Shown piece by piece: positions 35,461-49,621 of a DNA stretch of 64,000 nt. The DNA is from Hirudinaria manillensis (taxonomy: Eukaryota; Annelida; Clitellata; Hirudinida; Hirudinidae). Made by a program: the position numbers and the translations under genes. The DNA is taken from assembly GCA_034509925.1 (NCBI GenBank), contig CM067531.1, positions 4,620,001 to 4,684,000 of the forward strand, read 5' to 3'. Each line of letters begins with the position of its first letter. Within the stretch, counting starts at the first letter, position 1. The notes below the pieces were generated by a model. The model saw only the letters and a program-made list of their open reading frames with translations, had not been told where the DNA came from and searched no databases.

Positions 35461-38400
35461 ATGGCTTCAAGTAGTAGATGTTTAAATGCCAGAACATGGA
35501 AAAGAGATAGAAGTCCACTTACAAACATATCTTTTGGAAATTCGAACGTTGAGGAATGCTGTTTAACTAGAGAGGATGAAAGTATTTTATCGGAGCATGA
35601 TAAAATGGTCCATAATCATTGCCCATTAGACAACACTGGGCTTATTAAAGGAATTACATGTGAGGTCACTGAACCAATTAAAAGTAGAAAACGATTCTTT
35701 AAATCTTCTGGGAGACGCCGTTCAAAGGCCAACAAAGAGATACTTGTGCAGGTGGGACGAAAGCTAATGAAGTTAAGCGTTATTCGAATTAACTTGTCAT
35801 TCAGGAATCATGTGAAAGTGGAGGTTTTGATGTCACTAATGGAGAGATGTTTTTTCCTGACTGCAACTTGTCACAATTAATAAGAATTGAGGATGGTAAA
35901 GTTAAGATCAAAAGGGAATGGAAAAAGGTTAAAGACTGCAAGATATTAAATGCACTGCCCTACAAATATATATAAATATGTAAAGCTATGTGAGTGTTAA
36001 TGTGTTGTAATAATTGCTCCATTTTCTAGATGTTCAAAATCGTGGAACATGTTCGTGAATCACATTTGATACACGAAATTGGGGAGGATCAGGAATTTAA
36101 AGATGATCTCGATTATTTCATAGATGGTATTTCTGGAGAACATTCACAAAAAGTCAAAGTGCAAAGGCTGGTAAACACTTATTTTCTAGTCTCCATTGTT
36201 TATCTTATTATCTGCATCTGAAAATTCCAATTTAATCTAGTTTATAAGAGTTTATAATTTCAAAAATATAACATTAATAATGTATTTACATGTTAAGGCA
36301 TGATTGGCTGACAGACTTAATGTATATTAAGCATCTTTCTTGCATTCTAACTTTGTTCAGTTCTTTGTCAAATAATAAAATCTATTTCTGTCTTCAGTGC
36401 ATTAAATTTAGTCAAAAAGTCTGCTCAAGCAGAATTTCGATCATTTCTCAGAGCTTCACTCTCAACTGCAGACCTCACTATTAAGATGTTTGATGGTTTT
36501 CATTCAAATCAGGTAAAGCTTGCAATGTTTACTATGCATATAAATTATAATTAATTAATTATAACATTACATAAATTATGTGTTGTTGTTGTTGTTGTTA
36601 TTATTAAGTTGTTCTACTCGTCAGTTTTCTTTTATTATCATGTAACCTTGTTTAGTTGATGATATGCAAAACATTTCAGAAGCTGTCTTTATGCTACTGT
36701 TGTTTGATGATGATCCTGATAAAAAGCTATCCTCAGGATGATTATGCTCCTATCGTTAGCCAATTGATTATCCTGCACGACACAAAATATCCAATCCCTG
36801 ATAAGGAAACGCTGAAGATGATCGATGTTCTCAAAGATTCGTGCAATTCTGTCAAGGAAAAATTTTCATATTTAAAAAATGAAAACTGGACACTTTTCTC
36901 CAGAGATGTTCAGGTTTCGTTCAAAATTTATATGCTTCACTCTTTTGATCACATATTTAATTTGGAGATATTATTCAATTTTGAAGAAATGTTAATACAA
37001 TTTTGAGGTATTATAGATGAATTGAGTGTTGAACCTTTGTGTTAAAATTTTTTAACCTTGAAAATTGTATTCTTGATTCGCTTTAATTTCTTATTATTTC
37101 TTATTATAGATGTCGACTCTGTCAGAAATTCTAATTCTTATGTTATCTTTGAGAGATGAGAAACTTTTAGAACTTCCTCAAGTCATTAAGATTATTCTTG
37201 CCACAGGTTGAAATATTTTGAATTGTTCTAATAATGTCTTTAAAGTGTTGTTCTAACAATATGTTGAAGTTAGCTTCTGCTTTTAGTTGACAAATGTCTG
37301 CATGGTGTGACCAATTCATGGGGAGAGGGTCATCCATTGCACTCTGAGGATGTTTTTTGTAAGAGCAGGCTGAATGTAAAGCTGAGTCTGGTTTCAAAAG
37401 TATGAATTTATTTATCATACATCTGAGTCAATATCTTTTATAAATTGATTATTTACTGCTGTACAGTGGCTTAAGATAGCCAATACAGATAATATCAAAG
37501 CATTTCTTGGGAAAGAATTTATCCAGAATCTTCAGAGGTTTTCATTGTTATTTTTTCATTTGTTCATTTGCCATTACATCTAACAATCATTTTTGGGTCA
37601 ATTCAGTACATGCTACATGTCCATAAAAGCTTGTTTGTCATTCAAGTCAAGAGAAGAAGGTGAAGTTTTAGAGAACAAAGTTGATTTCTACGATGGATTT
37701 GTTGAAATTCTGCAATGTTTGGGCCAAATTATTCTCAAAGGTAAGATATTATATTGGACCATATTTTTATTTGGAGGATAATTAATTTTAATGTCATTTG
37801 TTTTTGGGCAGATATAAAGAAACATTTGTTGACATTCCAAAATAACTTCTATGAGCAGTTGATGCTGTTTGTTCTATTTTTGGATTCGCAAATTGAACTT
37901 CCTCAGTTCTTTGACCTTATGATACTTGTTGGTATCAATGTTTACTTTGTTTTTCATCTTATTAACTTATTCTTAACTTTTCAGAGTTTGGAAATGCTAA
38001 TAAATCTGACAAGGGTCAATCCGAAGTTCGTCCAGGTGCTAAAAAAGAATCTGTCCGATAAAATTCAATTTTATGAATCATGCCAAACAGGGATTCAGTG
38101 TCTTGCAAAAGTAAGAAACTTATTTAATCTATAGATGGTCTTGTTTATTTAATTTAATATGAAACTTTGACAGCTTTTTGCCAAAAATTACAAGTCGCTA
38201 ATGACTAAAGTGATGGTTGGAAAGAAAATAACTTCTGGAGAAAAATTAAACTTTTCTAGATGTTGGGAAAAGGATTCTGAATCAACCAATTTGGTCAATT
38301 TGAGTGGAGATAATGACTCGGTCTCCAGCTTCTCATTCGGTAATATCAAGAAATATTCTTTTGAGTTCTGTTGTTACAAAGCCACATAGCAAAGTGATTT

Positions 38401-38803
38401 TTGTTATTAAAGTTTTGAAGAATGCAGAACATTCAATGGTCAGCTTCACCAGCACTTCATATGTTGCAGCACTTATCGGAATTGCAAGCTACCAATATCC
38501 TGTTAACATTGATTTTATTTTACATTCATTTGTTTATGTTCATGTTTAATTATACTTAATTTTTCAGAAATTGATGGATAATTTTCTCCACCTTTTGCCT
38601 GGCTCAGGTTTTGATAGTGTCTGTTGCATTTTAGAAGATTTCCTGCAGTTTATGTTGGTAAGTGCAAATAAATACTGGACTATGAAATGTATAACACTCT
38701 GGTGTTCATTCTGTGATTTTGTATTTTATAGGAAAACGGTGTTCCTCACCTGCATCACTTTCTTGCATCCATCATTACTTTTTTAAAAAATTGCCAAAAG
38801 TAG
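35461..38803 (+). CDS. WAPL: WAPL cohesin-release factor homologue, 15 exons
   Basis: Exons 35461-35751, 35805-35927, 36030-36166, 36398-36512, 36656-36913, 37110-37206, 37287-37399, 37467-37537, 37607-37740, 37812-37927, 37985-38110, 38174-38339, 38413-38501, 38568-38657 and 38732-38803 give about 665 residues. WAPL removes cohesin from chromatin. The conserved C-terminal WAPL domain is clear: IGEDQEFKDDLDYFIDGI, SAQAEFRSFLRA, LSLCYCCLMMIL, FDLMILSLEMLINLT and SYVAALIGIA line up in order with the vertebrate protein, and the end ITFLKNC matches its last helix. The N-terminal region is only about 140 residues, much shorter than in vertebrates (about 1,190 total). All junctions keep phase with GT-AG sites except intron 3, which needs a GC donor at 36167. 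A polyadenylation signal AATAAA is at 38841. Confidence 0.9.
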
Positions 38804-38950
38804 TAAGTTTACATAATTTCAAAGAAAGCAATTAGAATATAATAAAATCTTTATGAGATTCTTTACAGAATCCTTACTTCATAATTTTCCGTGATTATTG
38901 GCATAATATCTATGACATAAAGTAATTTTTTTATAAAATTCTCATTTCAG

Positions 38951-40050
38951 GTTTTTGAGAAGTTTAGACAAAATTTTAATCAGTGGTTTGCATATATTAT
39001 CATATTTTGTGAGCATGGTAAGTATGGGAGCTCACAAAATCTCTGTTTAAAAAATTGTTTTAATTGATCTGAGTTGTATTTCTGTCCATTGTGGAAAAAT
39101 GGTGATTAAAAAGCCTTTTGTGGTGAGGCATAACCAAGTTCGGAGTTCTAGTGGTCATATGTAGACAAGGATAATTAAGTATTACTCAAAGATTTTCTGG
39201 AATGCTTTAGGCCCAGCAGGCTTATTCTTTCCTTATCTAATAGCTGTTTTTTTTTTTTAAATTTATGGAACATTGTGGATTTTATCGAATAACAAAGCCT
39301 TTGTAATCTGCATTTGGCATATTTATGGTGACGGTTTCCGTTTTAGTTTCTGGTTTCAACGAATTCTAATTATGCGTCGGGTTAGCATTAGCATTCGGGA
39401 GGCATTATTTGAGTAATTTGGATCGGTAGTACTGATCTTTCATTAGGTACTGCCACCCATAGGTAAGACAACTATTTGGTCTAATCGCATCCAAACCTGA
39501 ATTCAAAAAGTTTTAGTTTGCACTTTTTAGTGTATCAGTTTTCCAATGTGGGGACCAGGAGTAGGTGCCGAGTGCTTGACCACGGGGTTGGCAATAGTAA
39601 GAAGTGTGGTTATGGTGGGGAGTTTAGTGAAGTCAACACGACAATTAACACTTAAGTATTGTAACAACTTACTTTCACTTCATTACCGGTAGTCGATTTA
39701 ATGAGTGCAGCGGTGTCTGGGCTTCAGATGAAATGATAATAGTTAATGATTTACTTTTTCAAATGCTTTGAGAAAAGCAGTGATCCAAAACCAAAAAGAA
39801 ACAAGTCTAAAGAAGTGAGGCTTACACCTCCAATCGTTAGAATAATAAATCAGCTAAGCATTTTCGACGTTGACGATAGTACTGATGATGATGAGTATTA
39901 TTGCATCAATGGTAAAGATTTGCGTATTTTAAAGTATCCTTAAAAAATTATTTTTTAAATTAAATGTTTCTAAAACTCTCCTTAGACGGCGAAGCTGCCA
40001 TTCTTCAAATATCCTTAGATGACATACCTATAACCTCTCTTTTAGCATAA
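38951..40050 (+). CDS. Possible alternative 3' exons of WAPL, or a small gene
   Basis: Three candidate exons, 38951-39017, 39773-39911 and 39986-40050, are flanked by good splice sites (TTTCAG, GTAAGT, CTTAG) and join in one open frame ending in TAA. They would encode a hydrophobic helix (KILISGLHILSYFVSM), a basic segment (KSSDPKPKRNKSKEVRL), an acidic segment (DVDDSTDDDEYY) and the end ISLDDIPITSLLA. The first exon begins in a phase reachable from the last WAPL exon through an alternative donor at 38798, just before the WAPL stop. It could therefore be an alternative WAPL C-terminus or a separate gene with an unseen start. I recognise no domain. Confidence 0.4.
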
Positions 40051-40449
40051 ATAAGTGTTCTCTTGTTCTGCCATTTGCAAGATTTGCTCAAACCTCTTAA
40101 AGATGCTTAGGAATTTTTATTCGCGGGTCACCTTTACCAACGGTGCTGCTTAAGTACATGTAATAATACCGTTGACGGATATCTTAGCTCTGAAGTTATA
40201 ATTTTTTATGATTGCTGTCTATAATGGGTTGCCTATATTATTATGACGCATTATTAATGCGTTGCCTCTGCTTACTGTGAACGTGAAAATTCATTTAATT
40301 ATTCAGGTCTGGCTCTGAATGGTCTTACTCTCACTTCCGTGTTTGAAGCACATTTTGTTGGGGTTGGGTTGACGCTGATGTTATTAGTATATTTTGTGTA
40401 ATAACTGGATCGTCTTATTACCTGAGTGTTCTTAATCAAAATAAAATTT

Positions 40450-41380
<931 letters not shown>

Positions 41381-41692
41381 TGCCTAACAAAGATTGAATC
41401 TGACATTTCTGAATAAAGTTGCCCCTACTGTGACATTCCAATCTGCACATGATGAATTGATGTTTAAAAGATTTTTGTTTTTGATAGATAATCTTCTGCA
41501 GAAGTTAACCTTTAACTTGCTGATCCTTACAAACAAAATATTGTTCTGAAAAATTTTTCTGATGATTTTTTTGAACCTTTTGACTTACTGTGAGGTAAAC
41601 CTGATAAAAACTCAAAAACAAATAAGCAAGGTCTATAACTCCTAATCATCACTGTACTCACAACAAAAACTTAAGTAAAGTTAAATTATGAG
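41381..41692. other. GRB2 3' flank
   Basis: Contains the GRB2 polyadenylation signal at 41412 and otherwise nothing recognised. Confidence 0.6.
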
Positions 41693-42470
41693 TCATTCAT
41701 GGGAAGTTGTGGGTGGAGGAATGGTCGAAGCCGAAGTGGAATTCGAAGCTACTGGGATTGGGGTGAAAATGTAGATGTCTGTGGAGATTGTCTGCCATAT
41801 GATGACCACGGAGAGAGTGATGATGTACCAGTACTTGTCTGGAGCCTTAAGGAATGCAAAAAAAATATGGAATCTTTGAATTGAATTTGATATGACCAAA
41901 ATATGATAAACTTACCAAGTACCCCTTCTTGAACCACCAGGCCTGTTTTGGTCATAACTTTTGATATTACATCAAATAAAAATAAAATAGAAACAGCTTT
42001 AAATGCTCACATTTACTGCTCCGAGGATCGCAGAAACTGAAATTTTAATGGGAGATATTATTTGTCCATCACATTAAAGTTATGTTGAGTAAAATGAGGT
42101 TTGGTAAGACTAACGTATTAAGTTGAATGCAAGCAGATAATATGTCTTGTTAAGGTTTCCTCTCAACAGGCATCCAATGAAGCTAATCTAAAAGAAGCTC
42201 CAAGTGGATTTTATATTAAAAGAGTATATTACATTTATACTCACCGCAATCATAATACTGGTGCAGAAACCTAATCCCCAAATCATCAATTTCTGGAAAC
42301 GAAAGGAACGAAGTAAATACGTTACGAATAAAATTCAAATTGCTGAATCAGAATTCACAATTTACCGAAACACGTCTAGAACGAGATGTCTCGACATCGC
42401 CTTCAACCGACCTGGAATCCATACCGCGATACTCAGACGATCACCTGACTGTGATGCACCCCATCGCAAC
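41693..42470 (-). CDS. Unresolved minus-strand gene, possible membrane protein
   Basis: Several segments between good minus-strand splice sites suggest exons. One is about 42280-42233 (acceptor TTTCCAG, donor GTGAGT), encoding a membrane-like segment KLMIWGLGFCTSIMIA. Another is about 41926-41885 (donor GTAAGT). The last, 41857-41693, starts after CTTAAG. The last exon is open in two frames: one gives a hydrophobic stretch YIITLSVVIIW with a Ser/Thr/Pro tail ending at 41693, the other a Ser/Gln-rich tail ending near 41749. A Ser/Arg-rich segment lies at about 42445-42370. I cannot choose the correct frame or name the product, and the 5' end is not found. Confidence 0.3.
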
Positions 42471-43277
42471 AAGTCCTTATAAACAAACTTAGTCAATGCT
42501 AAGTTACAATATTTTGTTTAGAGAGTTCTCCTCTCTTTTCGCCCCGATGAAACAGTTCAATGAAAATAATAATAATATCTTATTTTCTGCCGATTCGAGA
42601 TTTATTTTTGCTAGTAATCATATTATGCCAAATTTGTACCGCGAAAGACTCGCAATCTTGACGAGTGGTAACACTGACGTCTTGTCTGCTTCTAATCCAA
42701 TTCGGAAATTCTGTAACCATTCTTACCGCGATCACCTCACACGGTAATGTAAGAAAAAATTCGAGACAAGAGACTGTGACATTTCGGTTTACCTCATCAG
42801 ATCAGACAACTATTTTTTTATTGATTTTCCAAAACCAAATTGAATACAAAAGTGTACACTTCTCTTGCAGTCCTCCTTGAGAGCCCTGTCAACAGGAATT
42901 TTGGGATAAACATCCCCTCCTGGATTCCTAGACCTCAATTATTTTATGATATTCACTAATGAACTGAATTAATTCCACCACTTTCAAGTAGTTAAACTTA
43001 AAGAAATGCTTTTAAACACTGATGGAAATATTTTCACTCAAATTATCAGCAGCAACAGAACAGTTCCAGAAAATATATCAAGCCATTATTGACTATAGAT
43101 TATACTTCTAAACATGTAATTGCAACGACCAACAGAATTGATTAAATTCCAGAATAAGACTGATTGGAACTGTCATTTGTTAAGTGAAGTCTTAGAGTGC
43201 TTTGACCAGATATGTTCCATAACCTCACTTCGTTACTGAAATCAAATGTGAACAGTGAACAACTTTCTGACTTAACT
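42471..43277. other. Unassigned region between tail-to-tail genes
   Basis: A minus-strand stretch at about 42743-42570 is open for some 55 codons after an intron-like upstream sequence and may be another exon, but nothing in it is recognisable. The remainder shows no feature. Confidence 0.35.
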
Positions 43278-46200
43278 CTAGGTATTAAAAAAAACAAACT
43301 CAAAGAAGGGAATGCAAGCCATCAAAGTCCTCCTGGAAAGGTTCTCAAATGTCTGAGGACTCTTTTCGGCCACCATCGCAATGGCCTTCTTAAGGTAATC
43401 CTCCAGTTTTCTTCTTCTTTCTTCAACTAATTTTGGATCCTAAAAAAAAACTACTAGTACAATCACATTCGTAATATTTTGCAATAGTGTTTGCATTTAT
43501 CCAATCTTTTGTTTGTATACAGCCTTATACAATATGCATAATCTAACATGATGTGAACTTTATTAATTAATTTTTTAATTTTTCATTTAAAAAGTGCCTT
43601 TTACGTTACTGGCTATGGAAAAGAAATCATGCAAAATGACTGTTGCCATTATTGCCACATTCAGGAAAGCCACTCGACTGGTCAGAATATTATCATTCAT
43701 TTAACTTGTCAGCCATAAAAATGGTTAATAAAAGCTCATAATAATTACTGACAAAAACTAAAACCAATTCTTACTTTTCTTCTGAAAGCTCTTTTTGGAG
43801 GGAAGTCAAGATTTTTAATCATTTTGAAGGCTTTCTTAAGCTTGCAGTGCAATTCGTAAAACTCCGTGTATCTCCTGTAAACATTCCACTCTTCGTTCCT
43901 TATTCTTACATAAATCTGAAAAGAAAAAAAAGGATGAAGATAGAATGAAAAATGAATGTTCACACAATCTGGAAACTGATCATGAACTTGGTTTAATAGC
44001 ATCCCTGCTTTATAATAAAATTGTCATACCAAACCAAATCAAATACAAGATTTCTTTCACTTTTTTTTTGTTTTTACTTAAAATGTTTTAAATTTTTTCC
44101 TTCAAACAATCATTTATAAAATTTACTAAAATAAAATGAGCTTAAATAGAAAATCACATAATTTTTTCAAAAAGTATATCTGCTCACTTGGTAGACATGA
44201 TAAGAGGTGGGCGGAGAGCCGTGCAGAAATGCAGACGGAATGATAATGTTGACATTCGGTTGCTTTGATCCCCTGTCATTGAAGCAATTACAAGAAATAA
44301 TTACTTTAAAATTATTTTGTTTTTAAATTGTTAAATATATTGATGGACAAACATTTAGTAATTGTACTGAATATCAAAATGGAATCTCGTTAATAAATAA
44401 TTAATTAATAATTGTTAATAAATAATTGTTAACTAATAATGAGTACATAACTAATTGTGTTGTACCAAGAAGAAGTAATTTTTACCCTAATGCTGAGCCT
44501 CTTCTCTGAAATTAAAAAGATATGCTAAGACTAAGACTAAGTGACCTCGTGATAAACTCACAACAATACCGAATATCTATCTTATTCCGAATAAACGGAG
44601 CATAATTTGAAATGAAAACAAACATTACCAAATTTAAAATAAAATACAATAAACATTGACAATATATTTTTAAAAACATTAGACACACATAAAGATCATA
44701 ACTTACAGATCTACTCAGATGAGAGAGTTCCCTCATGGCATGTTCCAACTGGATTTCTTTCTGATTCAACTTTTTCAGAATCACCGAATTGAACTCCATG
44801 AGCTCTGCATGCATTTCAGCAATCTAGAATCATAATTGACAATTATGATTTTTTTTAATTTACAATTTTTATTATCAAAGCTAACTTCAATTTTACCTGG
44901 ATCAACTTTTGTTCATATTCTTTTGTCTCATTCACATCAGTTTCTGAACACAAGGCAGCTACAACAGTTCATATTTAATTCACAATCAAAGATAATTTTT
45001 TTATGAAATCAAAATAATTATTATCTTCAGACCACAAAATTACTATCAAAGCGTAATAAAATCCAATCACTTAAAGAAAATACACCAAATATATTGAATA
45101 ACTAAAATAAATAATTAAAAAATTAAAACCAGCTTTAAATCCCATTTGCAAAAACAGTTTAAAACTCTTGCCTGCATTTCCATGTTCCAACGTTCGTACG
45201 GCATTTATGTAACTTTTCAGTTGTTCTTTCAAAAGCAAGTTTTCCCTTGTTTAAGGAAAAAACATTTTAAACAGCTCAGATCTTGGTAGAAATAAAATAC
45301 ATAACCTATTTGTTTACTTAATTATTCATATTAAAAATAAATATTATAAATAAATGTAATAAATATCATAAATTCCCGGTAAAATATTATTTTCACCTTT
45401 CCAAACTCTCCACCTTTTCCTTCAAGAGTCCATCAGATTCTCTCCCATGTTCATCCAACTGTTCCTCTCCAGCCAATGGCAGTGCACTTTTTGACGTTTC
45501 GTTGAAATGACTTCGGAAAAACCCGTCGTAAGTTACAAGTCGTTCAGAACAAAAAAACGTGAAATAAAAACTAACTCGTCACAAGCTGATAATTCGTGGT
45601 TCAAGCTGCTAGGATCGTCTGCAATAAATTGCTTTTTAATAAATTAATTATGGGGCCGAAGTCATTGTAATAAATTATATTTAATATTTATATTTAATAA
45701 ATTATAAATAAATAAATTATATTTAATAAATTATAAATAAATTATATCTAATAAATTATAAATAAATTATATTTAATAAATTAATCAAGCAATTCCTTCT
45801 GAAATGAACAACTCAAATGGAGTGTAAGCACATGATTGGTACGACAATATTATTTCAAAGAAACACAAATAAGTTAATTGTTATTTTATATAACAAATAC
45901 CTATTCTCTCAGTTGGATTGTCAGTCACAGACTTGTGAGTGGGTTGGTGAAGGCTATAAATGAATTTAAATTTATTTAGATTTATTAAAGTTTTAAATTT
46001 TTTTTAAATTTTAATTTAAACATTAATTTATTAAACACAAACTCAATAAATACTTTGCTGCTAAAGAAATCAGAAGGCATTGAGTTAAAATATTGGTTCT
46101 TGTGAAATTTAAGCAGGCAAATAATTTCTAATAACAAGTTACAGACTTTCTGAGAATATCTGCATCGTCTTCAGCCTTAGAAACATCAATGTCCACCAAA

Positions 46201-48378
46201 TCTTGTGAATCAACTACAAAATAATTATTAAAAATCACAAATTATTCAAATGATTATCACACAATGACCTGAGCACCACTTTCCAAAGAGAGATCAGAAA
46301 CAACATGAGCTAATTAAAATATTTAAATTAATTTATAAATACTTAAAAGTGCAGAACTAATTACAGGAGCCATAGGACTCTGATGTCGTGTCGGGGTCAA
46401 TGAGTTTGAAGACACCCACGTCGATGACTTGGCCGTCCTCTCCGACAGGTCTCAGGAAGTTGTCAGGCTTCGCGTCAACGTCGCTGTTCATGATTTTGAA
46501 GCATTGATGCAGATATTCTCCCACGACAAACTCACGTCAAGCACGTCAAGCAAGCCTACCCCGTCGCGTTTTTAAAAAGAGATCCAAATTTGGGGATTTT
46601 GATCGCTTTATATTGACCCATTTCCTTCAAGTTTGACTCGCTTTTAGACAAAGGAACGAAGATCCCTAACAAAAAAAAAACAACTCGCGTGAAAATCACG
46701 AAAACAAACTCCAACTGGCAAAAATAAAAAATTCATCGCACGAACCTGCGGTGGAGGATTTGTTCGAGGGAGAACGGCAACTGAGTCGGTCGTATTCAAA
46801 CGAGAAAGCGTCCGAACTTTGCATTCCGCTGCCATCGCCGGGGACGTCGGGAGAGACGACGTCGTCCGTCGACAGACCGCGGGAACTTCTCGTCGACTTG
46901 CACGTCAAACCGAACTCGTCGTCGGGATCGAACTTCCAGTCGGACGGAGAATCGGCTCTGCCGAGCGACGAGTCTTCCGCGTCGTCGTCGAAGTTTATCA
47001 CCTTGACCTGCTTCTTCTTGCGTTTCGATCGCACTGCGTTATCAGACGGATTAACAAAATATTTTTGAAAAATTTCAGAGACGCATTCGCTCGGCACTCG
47101 CGTACCGTTGCTGTTTATCTTCAAACTTCCGACGTCTTGAGTGACATCGAAAACTTCTCTCGAGGTACCGAAAGAATCGAATGAATTGTCATCCAACTCG
47201 CTTTTATCGATGCTCAGAGCAAACAAAATTGTCGAGACGCCTGTAACGTATCAAAGAATTGAATTTTAAACAAGTCCTCCAACTTCTCTCCCCAATACCT
47301 AGAGACAACCTGCAGCCATGTTTGGAAGGGTGACAGCTTTTTCATCATCTAGCATAAATGACCAACTCTCGTAATTGGATCTATGAAGATGTTTTATTAT
47401 TATTTATTTCACACGTAATTTAGTAATTTAATCATTTTTATTGCCCACAATGTAACATAATTCTACAAAATATTCAAAATTATAAATAAAAAAGAACTGA
47501 GAATCTGAAACAAACTGGAGAACTCTTCCATTGTTGATGATGGAATGCATGTACTTCTCGAGCGAATGTTCATTCAGCGCTGACCTGAACCAAGCTCTGA
47601 CTTTGCCCGAATAGGTTCTTACGTTTTTTAAGCCGTTGAACCTCTCCAGTTCGTGCCTACTGAGATGTTCCCTCAAAACGATCCAGAAAGCTGTTGTGAA
47701 ATGCTGAATATGAATATCAACAGCTGTACCATTATTTATTTAAACTTAATTGCATTACTTGATCTTGGAGGGTCTTTAGAACTCTCTGGAAGAAGCAAAA
47801 TGGAAGTGAGTTTAGAAAGGCCTGTTGCATCAGTGAATTGTCTAAAAAAATTATAAGCTTAAAAAGAATAACCCTATTTTAAAATTTCAATTTTAAAATC
47901 TAAATGTTACTTCAATGAAGATTGAGTGACGGAGGAAAACTCTTTCAAACCATGTTCAAAAACATTCTCAAATGTAGAGCACAATAACTTGATGCTAAAT
48001 TTAAAAGTTTAAATCAAAAATATCATTTCATCAATGGAATGATTAAGTTCTAGCACCTTATAATGTAACAGTAAATGATCTTAGAGGACTTCAATATAAT
48101 ATAAACATAGCTATTGATACACCTATTCTTTTTTCACCGAAATTTAAATAAAAGGTTTTACTTATCATCAACTAAGAAATTTACGATTACCTTTTGTCTT
48201 TTTCTGTGGCCAAAAGATTTTTTCCGGTGAATTTTAGCTGGCACTAAAACACCAAAAATCAACCATTCTAATAAGCACAATATCAGTTGTCTAAAAAAAA
48301 CCTCAAGACTATGACCTCCTTTACTGCGTTTAGTAAATGAATAAGAAGTTGCTTTCTTTCGTGTTCCTTTTCATCCAT
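43278..48378 (-). CDS. SNX29: SNX29-like sorting nexin with RUN and PX domains
   Basis: Well-supported exons run downward: 48378-48316, 48243-48191, 47994-47911, 47841-47759, 47723-47516, 47380-47310, 47240-46746 and 46665-46560. Further exons near 46500-46360, 46210-46140, 45960-45900, 45630-45585, 45560-45400, 45240-45175, 44960-44720 and 44270-44190 are approximate. The gene ends with 43915-43775 and about 43440-43278. RUN domain: NAVKECQLKFTGKNL, LCSTFENVFEHGLK, FWIVLREHLSRHELERF, ALNEHSLEKYMH, LPNMAAG. Middle: acidic low complexity, then a coiled coil with ENLLLKEQLKSYINAVR and IAEMHAELMEFN. PX: IPSAFLHG, IYVRIRNEEWNVYRRYTEF, DPKLVEERRRKLEDYL. This domain order matches SNX29. PX domains bind endosomal phosphoinositides and RUN domains bind small GTPases. 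Divergent from the Kir gene. Confidence 0.9.
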
Positions 48379-49621
48379 GTTTACTCAAGATGACATTTAT
48401 TCGCGATTATTCTCAGACCATTATATTAACTGATTTCTAAATTAAGTAAAATATAAATGTGTATCATACGCTGTAATGAGCTATAAATACCCGCCGACCA
48501 CAGACATCAGCAGTTTATGTTAAGGCAATAACAAAAACACACCCCATTTGATGTCCAAAGATAACTTTTATGTCTAGTATTTGCAATAGAAATTGTTCGC
48601 TATGAAATCAATTAATTTGAGTATAATCGACAAAATAATTATTGTTTGATTAGCCCAAAAACAAAATAAATCCAATCTCCGAGCTAGTGAATGACATATT
48701 TCAACTACACCTTTCCATATTTTAGCACACATACAAATAACTAGTTTGACGGCACCTACAACAAGTCATCCATCAGTGAAATAGCTAAAAATTCTCTCAC
48801 AACAGTCACCAATCATTTCTACTACGACTTTTCAGAGAAAGATTGAGAGCTACTAGAGCAATTATTTATTATTAAAAGGAAAACTTTCTCCTCATTTAAC
48901 AAGTTCGTTCGAGGCTTCGATCTTTCTAGGAAAAAGAGTGAGTTGTGAACGATTGTTACAAAATTGTTTGTAAACGCATTAAAAAAAATACTTGCTTCTT
49001 TGTTGAAAATAGACAGCAGAAAATGAAGACAGCGGGAGTGGCTCGGTGGCTTATCATCAAATCTTTGTGCTTGTGAGGTTCCCGAGTTTCAAGTTGATGA
49101 GAATATTCCGTACAACATAAAAAATTTCAGCCGAACTGCTTTGCAAACCACTGATGCCTTTCATTCGAGTTTTTTTCAACTTATTCTACGACATTTGGAA
49201 ACGTCTTGGAAAGGTTAATCTGAAATAATATATAAATTCATTATGCTATGCCACGCCAACTTAATCTGACTTGAAACGTTTTCATCGATGTACCCAATAT
49301 TACCGTTGCACTTATAATTACGACTTTAATCAACTTCCTTTGCCAGTCATTTGGTTTTTTTTTTTTGCAAGTTCTCTCGCCAATGAATTTCGGAGATGGC
49401 CAAAACTAGATTGACTGTTTGCAAAACAGTGGAGAATATTTTCGAGTGGTTTGCGTTAATAAATAACTGCGAATGCGCTTTGCTCTGCATCTTTTGTTTC
49501 TGTTGCCTCGTTATAAGGCTCCTGTAACTTGCCTTGAGAGGCGTAACTACTTCTAACCGCAGAGCAAATGTTGGCGATAGTTAATTGGTCAAAGTATGAA
49601 ACGCCATGTTCGTAGAAGTCT
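48379..49621. other. Divergent intergenic region, SNX29/Kir
   Basis: About 1.2 kb between the start codons of SNX29 (minus) and the Kir channel (plus), probably holding both promoters and 5' UTRs. No TATA box or motif stood out. Confidence 0.55.

Noticed and set aside
36171-36221. Canonical donor at 36171 for WAPL exon 3
   Set aside because: It gives an immediate frame error in exon 4 and loses the conserved SAQAEFRSF segment.
36656-36760. Apparent frameshift in WAPL exon 5 (a second plausible frame with FMLLLFDDDPDKK)
   Set aside because: The phase-consistent frame (LSLCYCCLMMILIKS) aligns better with the family (LSLCTAALMYILSRD), so the exon is intact and the other frame is coincidental.
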